A stretch of DNA of 49,259 bases, taken from positions 11,405 to 60,663 of the forward strand of contig NZ_RDBI01000035.1 of NCBI RefSeq assembly GCF_008042125.1, read 5' to 3'. The stretch's first letter is position 1. The number at the start of each line of letters is the position of its first letter. Below the pieces are notes generated by a model, which ran no database searches, was not told where the DNA came from, and saw nothing but the letters and a program-made list of their open reading frames with translations. This DNA comes from Streptomyces sp. MS191 (GTDB taxonomy: Bacteria; Actinomycetota; Actinomycetes; Streptomycetales; Streptomycetaceae). Shown in pieces: positions 8,362-16,451 of this stretch. The translations under genes and the position numbers were made by a program.

Positions 8362-8403
8362 GGGCGCCCGTCCACCACCCCTGTCGGAGGGGGACGGGCG
8401 CCC
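8362..8403. terminator. Bidirectional terminator between convergent genes
   Basis: Arms GGGCGCCCGTCC (8362-8373) and GGACGGGCGCCC (8392-8403) are a perfect 12-bp match with an 18-nt loop. The hairpin lies 7 nt after the propeller-gene stop and 11 nt from the stop of the convergent MBL gene, so it can end both transcripts. Confidence 0.8.
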
Positions 8404-8414
8404 AGCCGTCCGGC

Positions 8415-9617
8415 TCAGACCGCCGCGTCCAGGTCCGCGGACCCCGACCGCACCTCGGGGGTCACGTCCAGGGGCGCCTGCGAGCGCCGCCACGTGGGGG
8501 TGAGCGGGTGGGACACGGTCCGCCACCAGGTCTCCGCGGGCAGCGTGCCGGAGGGTTCGAAGGGCAGCCCGGGGGTGGGGAAGGCGGCCGCCTGCCCCAC
8601 CTCGTCGGCCGCGTCCTTCGTCCACTCCTCCGGCTCGCCCCACGGGTGTGGCGCGAGGTTGAAGGTGCCCCAGTGGATCGGCATCATCACGCCGTGCGGA
8701 CGCCCGCCCTGGAGGTCGAGGTGGGCCTGCATGCCCTCGGCCGGGGTCATGTGGATGTCGGGCCAGTACTCGGAGTACGCACCGATCTGGATCATGGTCA
8801 CGTCGAAGGGGCCGTGCGCCGCACCGATCTCGGCGAAGCCGGGGAAGTAGCCGGTGTCGCCGCTGTGGTAGACCCGGTGCTCCGGGCCGGCCACGACCCA
8901 GGACGCCCAGAGGGTGTGCTGCTGGTTGCGCAGGCCGCGCCCGCAGAAGTGGCGGGCGGGCGTCGCCGTCAGGCGCAGCTCCCCGACCTCGGCGGTCTCG
9001 TTCCAGTCCAGCTCGCGCAGCCGGTCGGCGCGCACGCCCCAGCGCTCCAGATGGGCGCCGACGCCCAGGGGAACGGCGAAGACGGTGTCCGTCGAGGCCA
9101 GCGCCTTGATCGTGGGCAGGTCCAGATGGTCGTAGTGGTCGTGGGAGATCACGACGACGTCGACCGGGCCGAGCTCGGCGAGGGGCACCGGCACGGCGTG
9201 CAGCCGCTTGGGGCCGACGAACGGGAAGGGGGAGCAGCGCTCGCCCCACACGGGGTCGAAGAGCACCCGGCGGCCGTCGATCTCGGCCAGGACGGTGGAG
9301 TGCCCCATCCAGGTGATGCGCAGCCCGGAGGCCGGCGGCTTCGCCAGGTCGGCGAGGGTGGTGGCGTGCACGGGGATGGGGCCCCGGGGGGCCCGCCGCG
9401 CCCGCGCCTCCTTCTCGAAGTAGACCTTGGCGAACTCGACGGTGGAACCGGAAGGCCGGTGCCGGGCCGACACGGGGTTCTGGAAGACCCCGTCCGCGAA
9501 ATTGGGCGAACGGCGGATGCGCTCCATGCGCGCGCCCGTCGGGTCGGCGCCGAAGGCTTCCGGCCGCAGGGCGCGCAGCCGGGCCCGCAGCGTTCGGTCG
9601 GATCCAGTGCCGGTCAC
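8415..9617 (-). CDS. MBL-fold metallohydrolase, NAPE-PLD/UlaG-like
   Basis: A 400-residue metallo-beta-lactamase-fold hydrolase. The metal motif is SHDHYDHLD in mid-protein, preceded by the GHSTVLAEIDG and VLFDPVWGERCSPFPFVGPKR segments typical of the NAPE-PLD/ascorbate-lactonase-like branch, and followed by TPARHFCGR, YHSGDTGY and the late IHWGTF histidine. This points to a zinc-dependent phosphodiesterase or lactonase in the cytoplasm; the substrate cannot be read from sequence. I chose the GTG at 9617 because CAGGAGG lies 5 nt upstream. A longer reading from further upstream has no ribosome site. It is transcribed away from the dehydrogenase at 9740. Confidence 0.85.
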   Translation of the reverse strand: MTGTGSDRTLRARLRALRPEAFGADPTGARMERIRRSPNFADGVFQNPVSARHRPSGSTVEFAKVYFEKEARARRAPRGPIPVHATTLADLAKPPASGLRITWMGHSTVLAEIDGRRVLFDPVWGERCSPFPFVGPKRLHAVPVPLAELGPVDVVVISHDHYDHLDLPTIKALASTDTVFAVPLGVGAHLERWGVRADRLRELDWNETAEVGELRLTATPARHFCGRGLRNQQHTLWASWVVAGPEHRVYHSGDTGYFPGFAEIGAAHGPFDVTMIQIGAYSEYWPDIHMTPAEGMQAHLDLQGGRPHGVMMPIHWGTFNLAPHPWGEPEEWTKDAADEVGQAAAFPTPGLPFEPSGTLPAETWWRTVSHPLTPTWRRSQAPLDVTPEVRSGSADLDAAV

Positions 9618-9687
9618 AGGACCTCCTGAGGGTCGGGGTCGTTCCATTATGGGCGGCCCGCGGCGTTCCCGGCCGGGCGATGGGCCA

Positions 9688-9707
9688 TACTGAACCGCCA
9701 TTCAGTA
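9688..9707. promoter_or_regulatory. TetR-type operator between MBL gene and dehydrogenase
   Basis: Perfect 7-bp arms TACTGAA and TTCAGTA are separated by 6 bp, 32 bp before the dehydrogenase ATG and 70 bp before the MBL start. The size and spacing are typical of TetR-family sites, and a TetR gene lies just downstream at 11011. The regulator-site link is inferred. Confidence 0.55.
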
Positions 9708-9739
9708 GCCGCATCCCGTGTCACCGGAGGAGTACGTCC

Positions 9740-10918
9740 ATGAGCACCGCCCCGCTGCTGTCCGTCGACTGGACCGACCACGTCACCGGCCGCCGCGGCC
9801 ATCTGGTCGTGGACCGGCTGGTCCGCGGGGTGGCCAGCGGCGGGCTGCGGATGCGGGAGGGGTGCACGGCCGAGGAGGTCGCCGGCCTCGCCCGGGGCAT
9901 GACCATGAAGGAGGCCCTGCACTACGACCCGCGGAACCGGTACGTGCCGCTCGGCGGCGCCAAGGGCGGGATCGACTGCGATCCCCGCTCCGCCGAGGCG
10001 TACGGCGTCCTGGTCCGCTACCTGCGGGCGATGCGGCCCTTCGTCGAGCGCTTCTGGACCACCGGCGAGGACCTCGGGCTGACCCAGGACCTGGTCGACC
10101 GGGCGGCGGCCGAGGCGGGGCTGGTCTCCTCGATCCAGGCCGTGTACCCGCTGCTCGACGACGAGGAGGAGGCCCGCCGGCGGCTCGCCGACGCCTTCGC
10201 CGTGGAGGTGGACGGCATCGGGCTCGACGAGCTGGTGGGTGGCTGCGGGGTCGCCGAGGCGGCGCTCACGGCACTGGACCGGGCGGGCGTCCCGTACGCC
10301 GGGACCCGTGTCTCGGTGCAGGGTCTCGGGACGATGGGCGGTGCCACGGCCCGCTTCCTGGACCGGGCCGGCCTCCGGGTGGTGGCCGTGGCGGACGTGA
10401 AGGGCTCGATCGTGAACCCCGACGGCCTCGACGTCGAGGCGCTGCTCGCGGCCCGCGACGCGCACGGGACCGTGGACCGCTCGGTCCTGCGGCCCGGGGA
10501 CCGGGAGGAGGGCCCGGACGCCTGGCTGTCGGCGGACGCCGAGGTGCTGGTGCCGGCGGCGGTCTCGTACGCGATCGACACCGAGGCGCAGGAGCGGATC
10601 CGGGCCCGCTGGATCGTCGAGGCGGCCAACATGCCGGTCCTCGCGGAGGCGGAAGAGCGGCTGACCGCGCGCGGGGTCGTGGTCCTGCCGGACGTCGTGG
10701 TCAATTCCGGCACGAACGCCTGGTGGTGGTGGACGCTCTTCGGGGACGTCGAGGCCGAAGCGGACCAGGCGTTCGCGCAGGTCAGGGGCGCGATGCGGTC
10801 TCTGGTGGGGCGGATCCTGGACCGGTCGGAGGCGGCGGGCGTCACCCCGCGCGCGGCGGCACACGCGCTGGTCGAGGAGCGGCTGCCGGAGATCGCGGAG
10901 CGCTACGGCTGGTACTGA
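9740..10918 (+). CDS. Glu/Leu/Phe/Val dehydrogenase family protein
   Basis: A 392-residue NAD(P)-dependent amino acid dehydrogenase. The N-terminal substrate domain carries PLGGAKGGID with the catalytic lysine region, and the C-terminal Rossmann domain carries VQGLGTMGGATARFL. It has the length and motif order of the leucine/valine dehydrogenase group rather than hexameric GDH. It would reversibly deaminate a branched or aromatic amino acid, giving the oxoacid used for catabolism or branched fatty acid starters. The ATG at 9740 follows GGAGGAG by 7 nt. A palindromic TetR-type site sits in its promoter region and a TetR gene follows it, so inducible control is likely. Substrate preference is not resolved. 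Confidence 0.88.
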   Translation: MSTAPLLSVDWTDHVTGRRGHLVVDRLVRGVASGGLRMREGCTAEEVAGLARGMTMKEALHYDPRNRYVPLGGAKGGIDCDPRSAEAYGVLVRYLRAMRPFVERFWTTGEDLGLTQDLVDRAAAEAGLVSSIQAVYPLLDDEEEARRRLADAFAVEVDGIGLDELVGGCGVAEAALTALDRAGVPYAGTRVSVQGLGTMGGATARFLDRAGLRVVAVADVKGSIVNPDGLDVEALLAARDAHGTVDRSVLRPGDREEGPDAWLSADAEVLVPAAVSYAIDTEAQERIRARWIVEAANMPVLAEAEERLTARGVVVLPDVVVNSGTNAWWWWTLFGDVEAEADQAFAQVRGAMRSLVGRILDRSEAAGVTPRAAAHALVEERLPEIAERYGWY

Positions 10919-10921
10919 CCT

Positions 10922-10951
10922 GCCGGGCGGCGCGCCGGCAGCCCGCCCGGC
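10922..10951 (+). terminator. Terminator after the dehydrogenase gene
   Basis: Arms GCCGGGCGG (10922-10930) and CCGCCCGGC (10943-10951) pair perfectly across a 12-nt loop, starting 3 nt after the stop codon. Confidence 0.65.
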
Positions 10952-10975
10952 GCCCCCGCACCGGGCCGGATGATC

Positions 10976-11003
10976 ATGACCGCGTCAGGGATCTGTGTAG
11001 GCT
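10976..11003 (+). promoter_or_regulatory. Promoter of the tetR gene, leaderless arrangement
   Basis: A -35-like ATGACC (10976-10981) and a -10-like TAGGCT (10998-11003) are 16 bp apart. Transcription would begin at or within 1-2 nt of the GTG at 11011, and no Shine-Dalgarno sequence precedes that codon, so a leaderless mRNA is likely. Confidence 0.45.
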
Positions 11004-11010
11004 GCACGGC

Positions 11011-11667
11011 GTGACGAGAGTGCGGTTGAGCGTGGCGGAGCGGCGGGAGGAACTCCTCCGCGCCGCCGTCCGGCAGATCGAGGTCCGCGGGGTCGCGGCC
11101 GTGCGGATCGCCGACGTCGCCTCCGCGCTCGGCGTGAGCAACGCGCTCGTGCTCTACCACTTCTCCACCAAGGAGAAGCTGGTCGCCGAGGCCTTCGCCT
11201 ACGCCGCCGAGGGCGACCTGTCCCAGCTGCGCAAGACGCTCGGCCGCCGCACCTCGGCGGAGCGGCGACTGCGTGCCGCGGTCCGGTGGTACGCCCCCAC
11301 AGGCCAGGCCAAGGGCTGGCGGCTGTGGATCGAGGGCTGGGCGGCGGCCCTGCGCGAGCCGGCGCTGCGCGAGGTCGCCGGGGCCCTCGACCAGCAGTGG
11401 AAGGCGGCGCTGACCGAGGTGATCGCCGAGGGCACGGCGGCCGGCGAGTTCTCCTGCGAGGACCCGGCCGCGGCGGCCTGGCGGCTGACGGCGTTCCTGG
11501 ACGGGCTCGCCGTGCAGATGACCTCCTACGCGGGCTCGCTGTCGCGGGCCGCGATGCTGGAGTGGGCCGACGCCGCGCTCACCCGCGAACTGGGCCTGCC
11601 GGCGCCGGACACGTCCGTGCCGGCGCGCGCCCCCGCCCGGTCGCGCGGCGCGGCGGCAGGCGCGTAG
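11011..11667 (+). CDS. TetR-family regulator, BetI-like
   Basis: A 218-residue TetR/AcrR repressor. The N-terminal helix-turn-helix spans about residues 10-55 (RIADVASALGVSNALVLYHFSTKEKLV). The rest is a helical ligand domain of the BetI/TetR_C_6 type (KGWRLWIEGWAAALREPAL). It ends in a low-complexity Ala/Arg tail. The GTG start is placed by the leaderless promoter. Likely targets are its own promoter and the operator at 9688-9707 in front of the dehydrogenase; the inducer is unknown. Confidence 0.88.
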   Translation: MTRVRLSVAERREELLRAAVRQIEVRGVAAVRIADVASALGVSNALVLYHFSTKEKLVAEAFAYAAEGDLSQLRKTLGRRTSAERRLRAAVRWYAPTGQAKGWRLWIEGWAAALREPALREVAGALDQQWKAALTEVIAEGTAAGEFSCEDPAAAAWRLTAFLDGLAVQMTSYAGSLSRAAMLEWADAALTRELGLPAPDTSVPARAPARSRGAAAGA

Positions 11668-12008
11668 ACCCCCGCGCCGGCTCGGCCCTCGGCCGCCGAC
11701 CTGGCGCCGCTCCGGCTCCTCGCGGCACTCCCCGGCGCCCCGGGCGCCCGCGGTCGAGCGCCCGGGTGCCGCGCTCTCCCCCGCGGGTCCGGCACCGACC
11801 GGACACCTCCCCGAGTCACCCAGTCCGCCAATGACGCACCGTCAGAACTCCTGCGCCCGCGGCCCGTCACCGGGCGCGCCCGGCGCGGTCGGACCGGTCT
11901 CCGCGGCCGCCGGGAAGCCATCGGCCGCCCCGCCGCGCGGGGCTGTCGGTGCGGCTTGGTAGAACTCTCGCAACAGCCGATCAACGCCGTCAGGTGTCTG
12001 GAGCACTC
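11668..12008. other. Intergenic region between tetR and the STM4015 gene
   Basis: These 341 bp contain no supported gene. A terminator-like hairpin has arms CCCGGGCGC (11739-11747) and GCGCCCGGG (11758-11766) with a 10-nt loop. The promoter for the five-gene operon must lie in the last 100 bp. A TAGAAC at 11960-11965 could be a -10 box, but no convincing -35 accompanies it. Confidence 0.5.
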
Positions 12009-12968
12009 ATGACCATTTCTGGCCACCTGCAGGAGCTCCACGGCCTGCCCGTGTTCGACTTCCCGGAGCGCGGCTCCTCCGTCGGACTGCCGGACGCCGC
12101 CTCCGTCGCCTGGCGCGTCTCCGCCCCGACGTACTGCGAGGCGGACGACGAGCAGTGGGAGCAGGTCTTCGCCCGCTTCCTCGCCGACGTCGACGTCCGG
12201 CAGGTCCGCGCCCTGGTGGTCGGCGGCTGGGACGAGGCGTACGAGACCTCCTCCGCCGAGATCGTCACCGCTCTCGTCGGCGCCAACAACCGCCTCACCG
12301 GTCTCGAGGCGCTGTTCCTCGGCGACATGACGTTCGAGGACTGCGAGATCTCCTGGATCCAGCAGTCCGACGTGACCCCCCTGCTGGCCGCGTACCCCGG
12401 ACTGCGGGAGTTCGGCGTGCGGGGCGGCAGCAACCTCGCCTTCCCGGCGATCGAGCACCACGCGCTGCACACCCTGGTGGTCGAGTCGGGCGGGCTCGGC
12501 GCCGAGGTGGTGCGCGGGATCGCGGGCAGCGCCCTGCCCGCCCTGGAGAACCTCGAACTCTGGCTCGGCACGGACCAGTACGGCGGCGACAGCACGCCCG
12601 CCGACCTGGAGCCGCTGCTCGCCGGCACCAACTTCCCCGCCCTGCGCAGCCTCGGACTGCGCAACAGCGACTCGCAGGACGGGATCGCCGCCGCCGTGGC
12701 GAGCGCCCCGGTGGTCGGCCGGCTCGAACGCCTCGACCTGTCGATGGGCACGCTCACCGACGAGGGCGCGGCGGCGCTCCTCGCGGGTCAGCCGCTCACG
12801 CACCTGGGACACCTCGGCCTCGCACACCACTACCTCTCCGAGGAGATGAGCGAGCGGATCGTCGACGCCCTCACCCCGCACGGTGTGCGGGTCGACGTCG
12901 GCGACCGTCAGGTGCCGGAGTCGTACCGCGACGGTGAGACCTACCGGTACGTCGCGGTAGCGGAATGA
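12009..12968 (+). CDS. STM4015 family leucine-rich-repeat protein
   Basis: A 319-residue protein recognised as the STM4015 family from its leucine-rich repeats (LTGLEALFLGDM, PALENLELWLG, PALRSLGLRNS, RLERLDLSMG, LTHLGHLGLAHHYLSEEM) and its operon partners. It has no signal peptide or membrane segment, so it is probably a cytosolic scaffold or recognition protein for the enzymes that follow. I chose the ATG at 12009, preceded by a weak GGAG, over an upstream start at 11949 that adds 20 atypical residues. Its stop overlaps the next start (ATGA). The family has no established function that I know of. Confidence 0.85.
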   Translation: MTISGHLQELHGLPVFDFPERGSSVGLPDAASVAWRVSAPTYCEADDEQWEQVFARFLADVDVRQVRALVVGGWDEAYETSSAEIVTALVGANNRLTGLEALFLGDMTFEDCEISWIQQSDVTPLLAAYPGLREFGVRGGSNLAFPAIEHHALHTLVVESGGLGAEVVRGIAGSALPALENLELWLGTDQYGGDSTPADLEPLLAGTNFPALRSLGLRNSDSQDGIAAAVASAPVVGRLERLDLSMGTLTDEGAAALLAGQPLTHLGHLGLAHHYLSEEMSERIVDALTPHGVRVDVGDRQVPESYRDGETYRYVAVAE

Positions 12969-14092
12969 CCACCGCCGTGCGCCTCGCCGTCGTCGGCAAC
13001 CCGGCCAACCGCCGTGTCGCGTTCTTCCGCGACGCCGTGCGGGCCGCCGGGCTGCCCGAGGCACGGGTGGTGCCCTGGCTGGACGTCCTGCGGGGCGACA
13101 CCGCGTTCCGGCCGGGCGAGACGGTCCGGCTGGACTCGCCCGGCGAGGACCCCGACGTGGACCGGCTGTTGCGCGGCACCGACGACCCGACCCGGGTGGA
13201 GGGCACGGCCCGCTGGTACCGTGCGTTCACCGCCGCCACCGCGGAGCTCGCCGTCACCGTCGACGCCGCCGGGGCGGTCCTGCTCGACGCACCCGCCGAC
13301 CTCGCGGTCCTGTTCGACAAGCGCCTGGCCCACGCACGGCTGCGGGAGGCGGGCGTCCCGGTGCCGGACTCCCCCACCTCCGGGCCGGCCGCACCCCCCG
13401 TCCGGGGCTGGGACGACGTCCGGTCCCTGATGACGGACGCCGGTCTCCGCCGGGTCTTCGTCAAACTCGCCCACGGCTCCTCCGCCTCGGGCGTGCTCGC
13501 GGTGGAGACCGACGGCGCGGGGCGGGTGCACGCGACCACCTCCGTGGAACGCGCCGCGGACGGCCGCCTCTTCAACTCCCTGCGGGTGCGGCGCTACACG
13601 GCGGAGAGCGCGGTCGCGGCCGTCGTCGACGCGCTCGCCCCGGACGGGCTGCACATCGAGCGCTGGCTGCCCAAGGCCGCGCAGGACGGCCGTGCGGCCG
13701 ACCTGCGGGTCGTGGTCGTCGACGGCCGTGCGACCCACGCCGTGGTCCGCACCAGCCGCTCCCCCATGACCAACCTCCATCTGGGCGGCGCCCGCGGCAG
13801 CCTGGACGCGGCACGGTCGGCCGTGGAGACGGCCGGCGCCCGCTGGTCCGACGCGCTGGACGTGTGCGAGCGGGCCGCGGCGGCCTTCCCCGGCACGCAC
13901 TGCGTCGGGGTCGACCTGCTGCCCGCCGCCGGCTGGCGCCGCTTCGCCGTCGTCGAGGTCAACGCCTTCGGCGACCTCCTGCCCGGCCTCACCGGCCTGC
14001 CCGGCAGCGGCGCCGAGGGCATGGACACGTACGCGACGCAGGTGGCCTCCCTCCTGCGGACCCCCAGCACCACAGGAACGAGCACCAGGTGA
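12965..14092 (+). CDS. STM4014 family ATP-grasp-like protein
   Basis: A 375-residue protein with an ATP-grasp layout. Residues 1-60 form an N-terminal alpha/beta subdomain (LAVVGNPANRRVAFFRD). FVKLAHGSSASGV places the ATP-binding lysine near residue 165. A VVEVNAFGDLLPGL segment near the C-terminus carries the Glu/Asn metal ligands. ATP-grasp enzymes join a carboxylate to an amine or thiol through an acyl phosphate, so this is the likely ligation step of the operon. The ATG overlaps the STM4015 stop, and its TGA overlaps the next GTG. The substrate is unknown. Confidence 0.83.
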   Translation: MTTAVRLAVVGNPANRRVAFFRDAVRAAGLPEARVVPWLDVLRGDTAFRPGETVRLDSPGEDPDVDRLLRGTDDPTRVEGTARWYRAFTAATAELAVTVDAAGAVLLDAPADLAVLFDKRLAHARLREAGVPVPDSPTSGPAAPPVRGWDDVRSLMTDAGLRRVFVKLAHGSSASGVLAVETDGAGRVHATTSVERAADGRLFNSLRVRRYTAESAVAAVVDALAPDGLHIERWLPKAAQDGRAADLRVVVVDGRATHAVVRTSRSPMTNLHLGGARGSLDAARSAVETAGARWSDALDVCERAAAAFPGTHCVGVDLLPAAGWRRFAVVEVNAFGDLLPGLTGLPGSGAEGMDTYATQVASLLRTPSTTGTSTR

Positions 14093-15108
14093 ACACCCCG
14101 ACGGCCCGCCCCGAGCCCGACGCGAACGCCACGACGCCTCCGGGCGGCCCCGGGACGTCCCCCGCGCCGCTTCCGGGCGGCCGCGACGCGTCCCCGGCGG
14201 AAGCGGCCGGCGGGCCGGACATGAACGAGGTCGTCGGCAGCCACGACCTCCTCCTGGTCACACTCGACACCCTGCGCCACGACGTCGCGGCCGAACTGGC
14301 CGCGGCCGGGCGCATCCCCCACCTGGCCGGGCACCTGCCCGGCGGCCGGTGGGAGCGGCGACACGCCCCGGGCAGTTTCACCTACGCCTCCCACCAGGCG
14401 ATCTTCGCCGGCTTCCTGCCCACACCGGCCGCCCAGGGCCCGCATCCCCGGCTGTTCGCCGCGCGCTTCGCGGGCAGCGAGAGCACGGCCGACGGCACCT
14501 TCGTCCACGACACCCCCGACCTGGTCTCGGGTCTCGCCGCGCACGGCTACCGCACCGTGTGCATCGGCGGCGTCGGTTTCTTCGACAAGAGGCCGCCACT
14601 CGGTGCGGTCCTGCCGGGGCTGTTCCAGGAGAGCCACTGGGAGCCCTCGTTCGGGGTCGCGTCGCCGGTCTCGTTCGAGTCCCAGGTGGACCGGGCCGAG
14701 GAGGTCGTCGCCGCGCTCCCGCACGACCGCAGGCTGTTCCTCTTCGTCAACGTGTCCGCGCTGCACCAGCCCAACTGGTTCCACCTCCCCGGCGCGACCC
14801 GGGAGGACGGCGACACCCGGGCCACCCACGCGGCCGCGCTGGAGTACGTCGACCGGCACATCGGCCGGCTCTTCGCCGCCATGAGCAGCCGCCGCCGCTG
14901 CTTCGCGATCGTCTGCTCGGACCACGGCACGGCGTACGGCGAGGACGGGTTCACCGGGCACCGGCTCGGCCACGACGTGGTGTGGACGGTTCCCTACGCC
15001 CACTTCTTCCTGGACGGCCCGCCGGCCGACACGCCCCCGGCCGAGGCGTCCGCCGCCGTCGCGCCCGAAGCCCTGCCGGCCGGCCCGCGCGGAGGGACGC
15101 CCGCATGA
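14089..15108 (+). CDS. STM4013/SEN3800 family hydrolase
   Basis: A 339-residue alkaline-phosphatase/sulfatase-superfamily hydrolase. The first metal Asp with the Thr nucleophile region is LLVTLDTLRHDVA. The second metal site is SDHGTAYGEDGF with the histidine in HRLGHDVVWTVPYAHF. Such enzymes hydrolyse phosphate or sulfate esters. The GTG at 14089 overlaps the previous stop and gives a Pro/Ala-rich leader of about 44 residues with no counterpart in the catalytic fold. An ATG at 14221 (MNEVVGSHDLL) would start just before the domain and may be the real start. The 3' end overlaps the radical SAM gene. Confidence 0.83.
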   Translation: MNTPTARPEPDANATTPPGGPGTSPAPLPGGRDASPAEAAGGPDMNEVVGSHDLLLVTLDTLRHDVAAELAAAGRIPHLAGHLPGGRWERRHAPGSFTYASHQAIFAGFLPTPAAQGPHPRLFAARFAGSESTADGTFVHDTPDLVSGLAAHGYRTVCIGGVGFFDKRPPLGAVLPGLFQESHWEPSFGVASPVSFESQVDRAEEVVAALPHDRRLFLFVNVSALHQPNWFHLPGATREDGDTRATHAAALEYVDRHIGRLFAAMSSRRRCFAIVCSDHGTAYGEDGFTGHRLGHDVVWTVPYAHFFLDGPPADTPPAEASAAVAPEALPAGPRGGTPA

Positions 15109-16442
15109 CCCGCCCCGAGGCCCCGCGCCCGTACCAGAGCTACGTCTACGCCTACCCCCACAAGACGGCCTACCGGTCGCTCCCCGACCCGGCGCCCCGG
15201 CTGGACGGTCTGTGGGCGCGGGAGCCGAAGGACGCGCTGTCCCTCTACGCGCACATCCCGTTCTGCGAGGTCCGCTGCGGATTCTGCAACCTCTTCACCC
15301 GGATCGGCGCCCCGGACGAGCTGACGACCCGCTACCTCGACGCGCTGGACCGCCAGGCGTCCGCCGTCCGCGAGGCGCTCGGTGACGACTCCCCGGTCCG
15401 GTTCGCCACGGCCGCCTTCGGCGGCGGCACGCCCACCTTCCTGACCGCCGGTGAGCTGGAGCGCCTCTGCGACATCGCCGAGAAGCGGATGGGAGCCGAC
15501 CTGCGCGCGGTGCCGCTGTCCGTGGAGACCTCCCCGGCGACCGCCACCGCGGACCGGCTCGCGGTCCTCGCCGAGCGCGGCGCGACGCGCCTGAGCATCG
15601 GCGTGCAGAGCTTCGTCGAGGCCGAGGCCCGGGCCGCCGTGCGCCCGCAGCGCCGCGCCGACGTCGAGGCGGCGCTCGGCCGGATCCGGGACAGCGGCGT
15701 CCCCGTCCTCAACATCGACCTGATCTACGGCATCGACGGTCAGACCGCGGAGAGCTGGCGCCGCTCGCTCGACGCGGCGCTCGCGTGGCGACCGGAGGAG
15801 CTGTACCTCTACCCGCTCTACGTCCGCCCGCTGACCGGGCTCGGGCGGCTCTCGCCGCAGTCCGACCGGGACTGGGACGAGCAGCGGCTGGGCCTGTACC
15901 GCCACGGCCGGGACCACCTGCTCGACCGGGGCTACGAGCAGCTGTCGATGCGGATGTTCCGTCGCGCCGACGCACCGCCGCAGGGCTCCGACGACTACGC
16001 CTGCCAGACCGACGGCATGATCGGTCTGGGCTGCGGGGCCCGCTCGTACACCTCGGCGCTGCACTACTCCTTCGACTACGCCGTCGACATGCGGGAGATC
16101 CGCTCGATCATCGACACCTACACGCGCACCGAGGACTTCGGCCGGGCCCGGGTGGGCCGGTGGGTGGATGCGGCGGAGGCACGCCGGCGTCATCTGCTGC
16201 AGTCGCTCCTCCAGGCCGCCGGGATGCCCGTGGTGGAGTACACGGAGCGCTTCGGCTCCTCGCCGTACGCGGACTTCCCCGAGGAGCTGGGGCGTTTCAC
16301 GGCGCTCGGCTGGCTGGACCCGGAGGCTCCCGACGGACTGCTCCGGCTGTCCGCCGAGGGTCTGGCGCACTCCGACGGCATCGGTCCGGCGCTGTTCTCG
16401 CCCGCCGTACGGGCGGCGATGTCCGCCTACGAGCCGAAGTAG
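15105..16442 (+). CDS. STM4012 family radical SAM protein
   Basis: A 445-residue radical SAM enzyme with a HemN-like layout. The 4Fe-4S cysteines are C54, C58 and C61 in FCEVRCGFC. A GGGTPTFL segment, an SVETSPATAT strand, a RLSIGVQSF strand and the NIDLIYGIDGQT motif follow the order of coproporphyrinogen dehydrogenase relatives. A C-terminal winged-helix-like region (residues about 350-445) matches the HemN C-terminal domain. Chemistry is SAM-dependent radical formation; the substrate is unknown. The ATG overlaps the hydrolase stop, and 9 bp separate it from the next radical SAM gene. Confidence 0.9.
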   Translation: MTRPEAPRPYQSYVYAYPHKTAYRSLPDPAPRLDGLWAREPKDALSLYAHIPFCEVRCGFCNLFTRIGAPDELTTRYLDALDRQASAVREALGDDSPVRFATAAFGGGTPTFLTAGELERLCDIAEKRMGADLRAVPLSVETSPATATADRLAVLAERGATRLSIGVQSFVEAEARAAVRPQRRADVEAALGRIRDSGVPVLNIDLIYGIDGQTAESWRRSLDAALAWRPEELYLYPLYVRPLTGLGRLSPQSDRDWDEQRLGLYRHGRDHLLDRGYEQLSMRMFRRADAPPQGSDDYACQTDGMIGLGCGARSYTSALHYSFDYAVDMREIRSIIDTYTRTEDFGRARVGRWVDAAEARRRHLLQSLLQAAGMPVVEYTERFGSSPYADFPEELGRFTALGWLDPEAPDGLLRLSAEGLAHSDGIGPALFSPAVRAAMSAYEPK

Positions 16443-16451
16443 GCGGCCGGG

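Noticed and set aside
9617..9701. Longer N-terminus for the MBL protein
   Set aside because: The added residues include an untranslated-looking stretch, while GTG 9617 has a strong CAGGAGG.
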